A stretch of DNA of 5,771 bases from Oscillibacter sp. (GCA_017380995.1 JAFOCY010000025.1:1-5771); one strand, 5' to 3'; positions 1 to 5,598 are shown, counted from the first letter of the stretch. Notes: generated by a model not told the origin, from the letters alone. Translations and numbers: made by a program.

Positions 1-25
1 AAAAAAGTCAGCGCGGGCGTTTTTT
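1..25. other. Possible edge-truncated terminator remnant
   Basis: An A6 run, then a GC-rich stretch, then a T6 run (positions 20-25). This could be the right arm and U tract of a plus-strand intrinsic terminator whose left arm lies outside the window. No good hairpin forms from the visible bases alone, so this is only a suggestion. Confidence 0.2.
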
Positions 26-33
26 CAATCAGC

Positions 34-68
34 AAAAAGCGGGACACCCCTAAGGGTATCCCGCTTTT
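34..68 (-). terminator. Intrinsic terminator of tRNA-Leu
   Basis: Inverted repeat: positions 35-44 pair perfectly with 59-68, and the helix continues after one mismatch (45/58) through 46-49 with 54-57, closing on a loop of about 4 nt. On the minus strand the hairpin ends in a run of five T (38-34). It begins at the last base of the tRNA CCA, so termination follows the mature 3' end immediately. The A/T-flanked arms could give weak termination in the other direction too (TTTT at 65-68). Confidence 0.85.
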
Positions 69-151
69 GGTGCGCCTGAAGGGACTCGAACCCACACGCT
101 GAAAGCACGAGAACCTAAATCTCGCATGTCTACCAATTCCATCACAGGCGC
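68..151 (-). tRNA. trnL-UAG: tRNA-Leu, anticodon UAG
   Basis: Class II tRNA of 84 nt including a genome-encoded CCA (68-70). The seven-pair acceptor stem (GCGCCTG with CAGGCGC, 145-151 and 72-78) is perfect and the discriminator base is A (71). The D arm carries the leucine-type AATTGGTAGAC sequence. The anticodon stem CGAGA/TCTCG is perfect and its seven-base loop TTTAGGT places UAG at 117-115, reading CUA and probably other CUN leucine codons. A long variable arm follows, as expected for tRNA-Leu. The T loop is the canonical TTCGAGT. The T stem is weaker than usual: GTGGG against CCCTT gives three G-C pairs, one U-U mismatch and one G-U pair. The tRNA has its own promoter and terminator and lies just after the AI-2E-family gene on the same strand. 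Confidence 0.96.
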
Positions 152-155
152 ATAA

Positions 156-171
156 GGGCGCGGATGCGCCC
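156..171 (-). other. Hairpin in the tRNA-Leu 5' leader
   Basis: A perfect 6-bp inverted repeat, GGGCGC-ATCC-GCGCCC when read on the minus strand, lies between the promoter -10 box and the first base of the tRNA, leaving 4 nt to the tRNA 5' end. Transcription is predicted to start near 169-170, within the first arm, so most of the stem would be present in the pre-tRNA leader. It lacks a following T run, so it is a poor terminator for the upstream gene. Confidence 0.55.
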
Positions 172-175
172 AATT

Positions 176-204
176 ATCATATCACATCGCTGCGCGGCTG
201 TCAA
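176..204 (-). promoter_or_regulatory. SigA-type promoter of tRNA-Leu
   Basis: On the minus strand, a perfect TTGACA -35 box (204-199), a 17-bp spacer and a TATGAT -10 box (181-176), preceded by TGA as an extended -10. The expected start is near 169-170, about 20 nt upstream of the tRNA. It sits 5 bp beyond the stop codon of the AI-2E-family gene, so the tRNA can be transcribed independently of the upstream genes. Confidence 0.88.
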
Positions 205-208
205 AGCC

Positions 209-1351
209 TTACTGCCACTTGCTCCGGGGGACTTTTTTCTCCGCCAGCCGCCCCTTCACATAGGCGCGGAACAGGGCGTACACCACGGAGCAAAGGGGGA
301 TGAACAGCAGCATACCCGCAATGCCCATCAGGCTCCCGCCCACGCTCACTGCCGCCAAAACCCAGATGGAGGGAAGGCCCACGGAGGAGCCCACCACATG
401 GGGGTAGATGAGATTCCCCTCGATCTGCTGGAGCACCAGAAACAGTCCCACGAACACCAGCGCCTGGATGGGATCGGTGAGGGCAATGAGGAGGGCGCCC
501 ACCACGCAGCCGATGAAGGCCCCCACAATGGGGATCAGGGCCGTGAGGCCAATCAGCACGCCCACAAGCAGCGCGTAGGGCATTTTAAAAAGGGTCATGG
601 CGATGACGAAGATGCAGCCCAAAATCACGGCCTCCAGACACTGCCCGGAGAGGAAGCTGGAAAAGGTCCGCTCCGTCAGCCGGGCCACCTCCATGGTCCG
701 GTCCGCCCTCTCCATGGGGGAAAGGGCGTAGAGGACCTGCTTGGCCTGCCGTCCAAGCCGCTCCTTTTGGAGCAGGATGTAAATAGCGAAGATCAGTCCG
801 ATGACAAAGGTGCTCAAAGCGCTGACCGCGCCGCCGATGAGTCCGCCGCCGGAAGAAAGCAGGCCGCCGCCCCAGTTTTTCACCACATCCATCACCCTCT
901 GGGCGATGGACTGCCAGTCCAGCTCCAGCCCCGCCAGGTACTCCCCCAGCTCCGGCAGGTACACCGCAAAGGCCTGGAGCTTCAAAAGCAGGGCGTCCAC
1001 CGCCTCAGGCACCTGAAGCGCGGCGGAGAGGATGGCCTCCTTCACCCCGGGGATGATGACCCACATGGCAACGCTCAGCACGCCCAGCACCGCCACCAGG
1101 GTGAAAATGAGGGCCAGGGGCCGTCTCAGCCGGTCCATCTGCCGCTCTTTGGGGAAGACATGGCGCTCAATGGCGCGCATGGGGACGTTGAGCACAAAGG
1201 CAATGCTCCCGCCCAGCAAAAAGGGCGCAAAGACCCCCAGGGCCGCCATCAGCGCCCCCCACACCACGTTCAGATGCTGCACCGCGGCGTAAAAGGCCGC
1301 GCCGGCGCAGACCACGATGAGAAGATTTTTCGTTTCTTTGCTCAGATTCAT
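209..1351 (-). CDS. AI-2E family transporter (UPF0118/PF01594) permease
   Basis: A 380-residue polytopic inner-membrane protein. Hydrophobic segments lie near residues 10-26, 30-54, 78-100, 162-195, 238-289 (probably several helices), 296-310 and 325-361. A more polar region of about 60 residues (101-160) follows the third segment, as is typical of the family. Family hallmarks are visible near the C-terminus: PIVGAFIG (274-281), QQIEGNLIYPHVVG (308-321) and the following Gly-rich SVGGSLMGIAGMLLFIP stretch. Members include E. coli TqsA, reported to affect autoinducer-2 export, and cation/proton antiporters; the substrate cannot be told from sequence, so the family name should not be read as a quorum-sensing assignment. 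Length is normal. The ATG follows a GAAAGG site and starts 15 bp after the hexapeptide gene, implying co-transcription as the last protein gene of the run. Confidence 0.93.
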   Translation of the reverse strand: MNLSKETKNLLIVVCAGAAFYAAVQHLNVVWGALMAALGVFAPFLLGGSIAFVLNVPMRAIERHVFPKERQMDRLRRPLALIFTLVAVLGVLSVAMWVIIPGVKEAILSAALQVPEAVDALLLKLQAFAVYLPELGEYLAGLELDWQSIAQRVMDVVKNWGGGLLSSGGGLIGGAVSALSTFVIGLIFAIYILLQKERLGRQAKQVLYALSPMERADRTMEVARLTERTFSSFLSGQCLEAVILGCIFVIAMTLFKMPYALLVGVLIGLTALIPIVGAFIGCVVGALLIALTDPIQALVFVGLFLVLQQIEGNLIYPHVVGSSVGLPSIWVLAAVSVGGSLMGIAGMLLFIPLCSVVYALFRAYVKGRLAEKKVPRSKWQ

Positions 1352-1366
1352 GGGATCGCCTTTCTT

Positions 1367-1849
1367 TTATTTTGCCTCGCGGCACAGCCTTGCCAGCTCC
1401 AGATACTCGTCCCGGGACTCCCGGATGCCCTCGATCTCCTCTGCCGTCAAAGGGCGCACCACTTTGGCGGGGCTTCCCAGGATCATGGACCCCGCCGGGG
1501 CGTCCATCTTCCCGGTGACCAGGGCGCCGGCCCCCACCAGGCAGTCGTTGGCGATCCTGGCCCCGTCCAGCACCACGGCGCCCATGCCGACAAGAACGTT
1601 ATCGCCGATGGTGCAGCCGTGGACGATGGCGTTATGGCCCAGAGTGCAGCCCGCGCCCACGGTGGTATGATTGTGCATCACCACGCCGTCCTGGACATTG
1701 GTGTCCTCTCCGATGGTGATGGGGCCCTTGTCGCCCCGGATCACGGCGTTGTACCAAACGCTCACGCCGCGTCCCAGCGTCACGTCGCCCACCACGCAGG
1801 CTCCCTCGCAGATGAGGACCTCGGGAGAATTCTTTCGTAATGAATACAT
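1367..1849 (-). CDS. Gamma-carbonic-anhydrase-like hexapeptide-repeat protein
   Basis: A 160-residue cytoplasmic protein made mostly of left-handed beta-helix hexapeptide repeats (about residues 10-130), with a short C-terminal helix. It belongs to the gamma-carbonic anhydrase/YrdA/PaaY/CaiE group, which forms trimers with metal sites at subunit interfaces. The three expected metal-binding histidines are visible: H59 in MHNH, and H72 and H77 in GHNAIVHGC, with the 5-residue spacing seen in Methanosarcina Cam (His117/His122). R38 and D40 in the IRGD motif and Q53 in NVQDG match other conserved active-site residues. The acidic loop that carries the Cam proton-shuttle Glu is absent, as in most short homologues, so carbonic anhydrase activity is possible but unproven; related proteins act as thioesterases or have unknown roles. 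The ATG follows AAGGAG (1855-1860), which overlaps the stop codon of the upstream aminopeptidase gene; the gap is only 9 bp, suggesting translational coupling. Confidence 0.93.
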   Translation of the reverse strand: MYSLRKNSPEVLICEGACVVGDVTLGRGVSVWYNAVIRGDKGPITIGEDTNVQDGVVMHNHTTVGAGCTLGHNAIVHGCTIGDNVLVGMGAVVLDGARIANDCLVGAGALVTGKMDAPAGSMILGSPAKVVRPLTAEEIEGIRESRDEYLELARLCREAK

Positions 1850-1858
1850 AGCCGCTCC

Positions 1859-3085
1859 TTAAATGGCAAAATTGCCGTTTTCGAAGACCTTCACCTCCCG
1901 GCCGTCCCGGGTGGTGCCCACGATGGAAAGGTCCGCGGTGCCGATCATAAAGTCCACATGGGTGATGGAGTCGTTGAGGCCCTTTTCCTTGAGCTGCTCC
2001 TTGGTCATCTCCTTGCCGCCTTCAATGCAGGGGTAGGCCTCGCCGAAGGCCAGGTGGCAGGCGGCGTTTTCGTCAAAGAGGGTGTTGTAGAAGAGGATCT
2101 TCTGGTTGGAGATGGGGCTGTCGTAGGGGACCAGGGCCACCTCGCCGAAGTAGCTGGCTCCCTCGTCTACGGAGATAGCGGCCTTGAGGGCCTCCTCGCC
2201 CTTTTCGGCGTGGCACTCCACGATCTTGCCCTCTTTCACGGCAAAGTGGAACTTGTCGATGATGGCGCCGTCATTCACCAGAGGCACGGCGGAGTAGACA
2301 ACGCCGTTGATACCGGTCTTGAGGGGGGCGGTGAAAAGCTCCTCCGTGGGGATGTTGGCGATGAACTCCTGGCCCTTGGGGGTGCAGTCGTTGCCTGCCT
2401 CCCAGACATGGTCCTCGGGAAGCTCGATGGTCAGGTCGGTACCAAGGGAATTGGTGTAGTGGAGCGTCTTGAAGCGCAGGGCGTTCATGGTCTCGATGCG
2501 CTTGTGGAGGGTGGAAAGATGCTCCTGCCACAGTTCCACGGCCCTGCCGTCGCCGCTGATGCGCACGGCCTTGAAAATGGCGTCCCAGAGCTTTTCCATG
2601 GCGGTCTCCTCACTCTCCTCCGGGAACACGGTCTTAGCCCAGGAGGGGATGGGGATGGAGGCGATGCACCAGGGGAAGCCGCTGGACATCTGCAGGCGGT
2701 CAAAGTCCTTGAGGGCCTTGCCGCTGGCGCGCTGGGCCCGGACGATGCGGTCCGTGTCCACGCCCTTGAAGTTCTCCGGGTCGGAGGCGGAGATGGCAAG
2801 ATAAGCGGCCCCCTCCAGGGCGTAGTCGTTGAAGAAGTGGCGCCGCCAGAGGGCCACCTCGTCGAAGATGGCGTCGTCGGCCCGGAGATATTTCATGCGG
2901 GCCATGGCATCGTCATGCCAGTTCATGACCACTTCCTTACAGCCCACCTCATAGGCCTCCTTGGCACACATCCGGGCAAACCAGGCGCACTCCACCGGGC
3001 AGGAGATCACCAGCCGCTGGCCCTTTTGTACATTCAGTCCCACCCGCACCAGCAATCGGGCATATTCCAAAAGCTTTTCGTCCAT
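1859..3085 (-). CDS. M29 family metallo-aminopeptidase (AmpS/AmpT-like)
   Basis: A 408-residue cytoplasmic aminopeptidase that would remove N-terminal residues from peptides using a two-metal site. The length is normal for family M29. The ligand set known from Thermus AmpT and staphylococcal AmpS can be read at almost the same numbering: E248 or E249 (NIPTEE), E315 (FGEVALVP), H344 and Y351 (in CHLAFGEAYP), H376 and D378 (HVDFMIGT). All are intact, so the enzyme should be active. The start is ATG at 3085, with GAAAGGA (3095-3101) 9 nt upstream. A longer reading from TTG at 3103 adds six residues (MKGLER) but would place this ribosome-binding site inside the coding region, so it is less likely. 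No signal peptide is seen. It lies 33 bp after the DUF2148 gene and 9 bp before the hexapeptide gene, inside the same run. Confidence 0.95.
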   Translation of the reverse strand: MDEKLLEYARLLVRVGLNVQKGQRLVISCPVECAWFARMCAKEAYEVGCKEVVMNWHDDAMARMKYLRADDAIFDEVALWRRHFFNDYALEGAAYLAISASDPENFKGVDTDRIVRAQRASGKALKDFDRLQMSSGFPWCIASIPIPSWAKTVFPEESEETAMEKLWDAIFKAVRISGDGRAVELWQEHLSTLHKRIETMNALRFKTLHYTNSLGTDLTIELPEDHVWEAGNDCTPKGQEFIANIPTEELFTAPLKTGINGVVYSAVPLVNDGAIIDKFHFAVKEGKIVECHAEKGEEALKAAISVDEGASYFGEVALVPYDSPISNQKILFYNTLFDENAACHLAFGEAYPCIEGGKEMTKEQLKEKGLNDSITHVDFMIGTADLSIVGTTRDGREVKVFENGNFAI

Positions 3086-3118
3086 ACGTTCAAGTCCTTT
3101 CAAGATTTTCGGGCAGAT

Positions 3119-3655
3119 TTATCGGCCATAAAAGAATACATTTCGGTTGCTGGCCGTCACGGGGATGGCGATGATGGTCCCCACGCCATCGCCCAGCATT
3201 TTGAGGTTCATAGCCGCAAGGCCCACAGTGTACATCACCCGGTTATCCACCCGCAGGTCCGCCGCTATGGCCGCGGCGCTGCCCACGGCCACGCCCAGGT
3301 CGATGTCGTCAAAGGCGCAGTGCTGCCCCGGCGTTTTGGCCATGCCGGCACAGGTCCCGTTGCCGCAAAAGCCGCAGGGGTACACGCCCCGGGCCTGGTG
3401 CTTGGCGCCGATGAGCACCGCCGCCTCGCACTGTTCCAGCTGCGCGGCGTCCCGGTAAAAGATGGGGCGGCAGCCCTCCGTCTCGTCCTCGATGCGGCGC
3501 ATTTCCTTTACCAGGGCGGCGATGTCCTCCCCGGTGGCCACCGCGCAGGCGATGGAGTCCTTTCCGCAGGCCTTGGGGGCGGTGACAGCCGCCAGGCACA
3601 TCTCCTCCGCGGCATTCATAATGGCGTTTTCACAGGCCTTTTTCCCGTCGATCAT
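3119..3655 (-). CDS. DUF2148 ferredoxin-domain protein
   Basis: A 178-residue soluble protein matching the DUF2148/COG4739 family, described as containing a ferredoxin domain; its biochemical role is not established. The key region has C94, C97 (PCGFCGNGTC), C102 and C113 (QHC), a C-x2-C-x4-C-x10-C pattern able to bind an iron-sulfur cluster. Further cysteines are C8, C20, C30, C37, C62 and C76. The N-terminal part (GKKACENAIMNAAEEM) and the Gly/Ala-rich C-terminal part (VGSAAAIAADLRVDNRVMY) match the usual family layout. No membrane segment or signal peptide is seen. The ATG overlaps the stop of the upstream YihY-like gene by 4 bp (ATGA), and a GAGGAA-type site lies 7 nt upstream inside that gene, so translation is probably coupled. 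Family assignment is confident; function is not known. Confidence 0.9.
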   Translation of the reverse strand: MIDGKKACENAIMNAAEEMCLAAVTAPKACGKDSIACAVATGEDIAALVKEMRRIEDETEGCRPIFYRDAAQLEQCEAAVLIGAKHQARGVYPCGFCGNGTCAGMAKTPGQHCAFDDIDLGVAVGSAAAIAADLRVDNRVMYTVGLAAMNLKMLGDGVGTIIAIPVTASNRNVFFYGR

Positions 3656-4479
3656 CGTTGTTCCTCTCTTTCTCTATGGTTCCAATGCTTCAAAATGCCG
3701 TTGACTTCCGCCCCCAGGATCAGCACCACGGCGCTCAGGTCCAGCCAGATCAGCACCACGATGATGGTGCCGATGGACCCGTAAAGGGCGGAGTAGTTGG
3801 CGAAGTTTTCCACATACAAATTATACCCCCCGGACAGGGCCAGCCAGCCCACCAGGGCAAGCACCGCCCCCGGCCAGATGTGACGCCACTTCGTCCGTGC
3901 GTCCTGGGCCAGGATATAGAGGGCGCTGAGGGCGAAGAATCCCGCCGCCGCGGCCACGGGGAAGCGCAGCCGCTCCCACAAAAAGGCCGCAAAATAAGGA
4001 AGATGCACCGTCTCCACCGCCCACCCCAGCAGCCAGTCGCTCACGGAAAGGACGGTCAGCGTCACCGTCACGGTGGTCATGAGTACCGCCGTGCAGATGA
4101 GGGACTTCATCCCCTGGCTGATGGCCCCCTTGGGCGGCCCCAGGTGGTAGGCGGTGCGCACGGCGCGCAAAAGGGAGTTACTGGCTCTTGTGGGGAACCA
4201 GATGGAAAACACCAGTCCAAAGGCGGCAAGAGAGGGGCTTTGGTGGCTCCGGACGTGATGCAGGTACATTCCGATGACCTCCACCGCCGCCTGAGGCACC
4301 ACGCCCTCCAGGGCCAGGAGGATGGCCTCCACATCCACTTCCAGAAGGCCCAGCAGGGCGCTTAAAAAGATCAGGAAGGGGAAGATCATAAAAAGGAGGT
4401 AAAAGGCCAGGGCCGCCGCCTGGGTGCCTACGTGGTGGTTCAGGTACCGGCGGGCCAGGAGCCTTGCAAAGCGGAGCAT
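3652..4479 (-). CDS. YihY/virulence factor BrkB family membrane protein
   Basis: A 275-residue inner-membrane protein of the YihY/BrkB (UPF0761) family with about six hydrophobic segments (near 21-46, 84-98, 126-148, 172-191, 202-217 and 232-256) and a charged C-terminal tail. The family signature is clear: YSALYGSIGTI (229-239), then a hydrophobic helix ending in LGAEVN (255-260). The WFPTRASNSLLRAVRTAY region (94-111) corresponds to the conserved small-residue segment before the family's N-x-x-Y site. Despite the older ribonuclease BN and virulence names, the molecular function is unsettled; transport or envelope roles have been proposed. The ATG follows a very strong AAGGAGG site with 7-nt spacing. 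It is 34 bp downstream of the ArsC/Spx-like gene and overlaps the DUF2148 gene by 4 bp. Confidence 0.92.
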   Translation of the reverse strand: MLRFARLLARRYLNHHVGTQAAALAFYLLFMIFPFLIFLSALLGLLEVDVEAILLALEGVVPQAAVEVIGMYLHHVRSHQSPSLAAFGLVFSIWFPTRASNSLLRAVRTAYHLGPPKGAISQGMKSLICTAVLMTTVTVTLTVLSVSDWLLGWAVETVHLPYFAAFLWERLRFPVAAAAGFFALSALYILAQDARTKWRHIWPGAVLALVGWLALSGGYNLYVENFANYSALYGSIGTIIVVLIWLDLSAVVLILGAEVNGILKHWNHREREEQR

Positions 4480-4513
4480 CCCCTCACCTCCTTACCGTCT
4501 CACCGGAGCGTTC

Positions 4514-4849
4514 TTACTCCCATTTTGCCCAAACTTCCGGGCAATACCCCACCGTAGCCTCTTTTCCGTTGCGGACGATGGGCGCGTTGAAGAGGATGGG
4601 GTTTTCCAGCAGCTTTTCCTCCTGGGCCGCGGGGGTGATGTAGGCCATGTACAGGTCCTCATAGGCCCGGCAGTTGGTGTTCACCAACGCCTCAAAGCCC
4701 ACTTTCTGCTTGACGGCCAGGTACTCTCTGGGGGATAATCCTTTTGTAGCCAGGTCGATATACTGGTACTTGATGCGCCGCTCCTTGAACCAGCGCTCCG
4801 CCTTCTTCGTATCGAAGGATTTGGAATTTCCGAAGATCTGAATGTTCAT
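4514..4849 (-). CDS. ArsC/Spx-family thioredoxin-fold protein lacking active-site Cys
   Basis: A 111-residue protein with the ArsC/Spx/YffB thioredoxin-like layout: N-terminal strand MNIQIFG, active-site loop, helix with KKAERWFKERRI, then YQYIDL and a C-terminal PIVRNGKEATVGY segment (90-102). Family members usually have CxxC or a single catalytic Cys at residues 11 and 14 of this loop. Here residues 8-16 are NSKSFDTKK, so both positions are non-Cys (S11 is codon TCC, T14 is ACG). The only cysteines are C60 and C103. Arsenate reduction by the standard mechanism is therefore unlikely, and a binding or regulatory role, or loss of activity, is an inference. It is annotated in many genomes as arsenate reductase family protein, a label best not taken literally here. 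The ATG follows AAGGAG (4857-4862). It is the first gene of the minus-strand run, and its start lies 26 bp from that of the divergent sirtuin. Confidence 0.88.
   Translation of the reverse strand: MNIQIFGNSKSFDTKKAERWFKERRIKYQYIDLATKGLSPREYLAVKQKVGFEALVNTNCRAYEDLYMAYITPAAQEEKLLENPILFNAPIVRNGKEATVGYCPEVWAKWE
4710..4739 (+). promoter_or_regulatory. Candidate promoter of the sirtuin gene
   Basis: TTGACG (4710-4715), an 18-bp spacer and GATAAT (4734-4739), each box one base off consensus, on the plus strand inside the ArsC/Spx-like gene. The predicted start is near 4746, giving a leader of about 130 nt before the sirtuin ATG. The divergent gap is too short to hold a promoter, so an internal one is expected. 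A lone TATACT at 4759-4764 has no good -35 partner. Confidence 0.45.
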
Positions 4850-4875
4850 ATCATTACTCCTTGGGAGGTGTTTTC
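4850..4875. promoter_or_regulatory. Divergent junction with back-to-back ribosome-binding sites
   Basis: Only 26 bp separate the two start codons. The minus-strand AAGGAG (4857-4862) for the ArsC/Spx-like gene directly abuts the plus-strand GGGAGG (4863-4868) for the sirtuin. The plus-strand site fixes the sirtuin start at ATG 4876 (7-nt spacing); an alternative TTG at 4861 would have no room for a site. No promoter fits in the gap. Confidence 0.8.
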
Positions 4876-5592
4876 ATGACAAATGAAGTAAAAAAGCTGA
4901 AAGCGCTCATTGACGGGACCGACAACATCGTCTTTTTCGGCGGCGCGGGTGTCTCTACGGAGTCCGGCATCCCGGATTTCCGCTCCACCGGGGGGCTGTA
5001 CCACCAGGAGTGGAAGTATCCCCCGGAGGTGATTTTGAGCCACACCTTTTACGAGGCCAATCCGGAGGAGTTTTTCCGCTTCTACCACGCCAAGATGCTC
5101 TGCCCCGACGCGCAGCCCAACGCCGCCCATTTGAAGCTGGCCCAGTGGGAGGGCCAGGGAAAGCTCCGCGCCGTCATCACCCAGAACATCGACGGCCTCC
5201 ACCAGAAGGCGGGCAGCCGCACCGTTTATGAGCTTCACGGCAGTGTCCACAGAAATTTTTGCGAAAAATGTGGCAAATTCCACACTTTCGACCATGTTTT
5301 CCACAGCCCCGGCGTGCCCCGCTGCGAATGCGGCGGCATTGTCAAGCCCGATGTGGTGCTTTATGAGGAGGGTCTGGACCAGGATACCATCGAAAAGTCC
5401 GTCCGCGCCATTTCCGAGGCGGATGTGCTCATCATCGGCGGAACGTCATTGAACGTCTATCCCGCCGCGGGCCTGATCAACTACTACCGGGGCCACAAGC
5501 TGGTCCTCATCAACAAGTCTCCCGTTGCCCGGGACCTGGTTGCCGACCTTGTCATCCGCGACCCCATCGGGGAAGTTTTTTCCCAATTATGA
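4876..5592 (+). CDS. Sir2-family NAD-dependent protein deacylase (sirtuin)
   Basis: A 238-residue cytoplasmic sirtuin that removes acyl groups from lysine using NAD+, giving nicotinamide and O-acyl-ADP-ribose. Motifs in order: GGAGVSTESGIPDFR (22-36) for NAD binding, TQNIDGLH (102-109), the catalytic histidine H121 in ELHG, a zinc ribbon with C129/C132 and C150/C152, and GTSLNVYPAAGL (189-200) closing the Rossmann fold. The second zinc pair is C-x-C rather than the common C-x2-C. The acyl-pocket segment reads FYHAK (69-73), aligning Y70 and K73 with the Tyr and Arg of the Y-x-x-R motif of SIRT5 and E. coli CobB. Length is normal for a bacterial single-domain sirtuin. The ATG is set by GGGAGG 7 nt upstream. 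It is divergent from the minus-strand run and ends at its own terminator, so it is probably monocistronic. Confidence 0.96.
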   Translation: MTNEVKKLKALIDGTDNIVFFGGAGVSTESGIPDFRSTGGLYHQEWKYPPEVILSHTFYEANPEEFFRFYHAKMLCPDAQPNAAHLKLAQWEGQGKLRAVITQNIDGLHQKAGSRTVYELHGSVHRNFCEKCGKFHTFDHVFHSPGVPRCECGGIVKPDVVLYEEGLDQDTIEKSVRAISEADVLIIGGTSLNVYPAAGLINYYRGHKLVLINKSPVARDLVADLVIRDPIGEVFSQL

Positions 5593-5598
5593 CCCCGG

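Noticed and set aside
1..151. tRNA 3' end as the attachment site of an integrated element
   Set aside because: Only 67 bp lie beyond the tRNA 3' end, with no integrase, and no second copy of the tRNA end is present in the window.
156..171. Leader hairpin as a terminator for the upstream protein genes
   Set aside because: The stem is only 6 bp and the sequence after it on the minus strand is TTATG, not a T run; it also lies downstream of a strong promoter, fitting a tRNA leader better.
164..1840. A 558-codon plus-strand open frame opposite the AI-2E-family and hexapeptide genes
   Set aside because: It is antisense to two clear family genes. Its product is rich in His, Gln, Gly and Pro with no recognisable domain, as expected for a shadow frame in GC-rich coding DNA.
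1958..3784. A 608-codon plus-strand open frame opposite the aminopeptidase and DUF2148 genes
   Set aside because: It spans several genes on the other strand. The Gly/Val/His/Leu-biased product matches no family I recognise, and no ribosome-binding site is evident; a composition artefact.
3658..4365. A 235-codon plus-strand open frame opposite the YihY-like gene
   Set aside because: Low-complexity Gln/His/Gly/Arg-rich product, fully contained opposite a membrane-protein gene; a shadow frame.
4821..4854. TTGGAA and TATCAT as a possible sirtuin promoter close to its start
   Set aside because: The spacing is 22 bp, too long for a SigA-type promoter, and the implied start would fall at the ribosome-binding site.
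4846..5304. A 152-codon minus-strand frame within the sirtuin gene whose stop overlaps the ArsC/Spx-like start
   Set aside because: The ATGA-like junction looks operonic, but the product mirrors the antisense of the conserved sirtuin core, has no recognised domain and no strong ribosome-binding site was seen.
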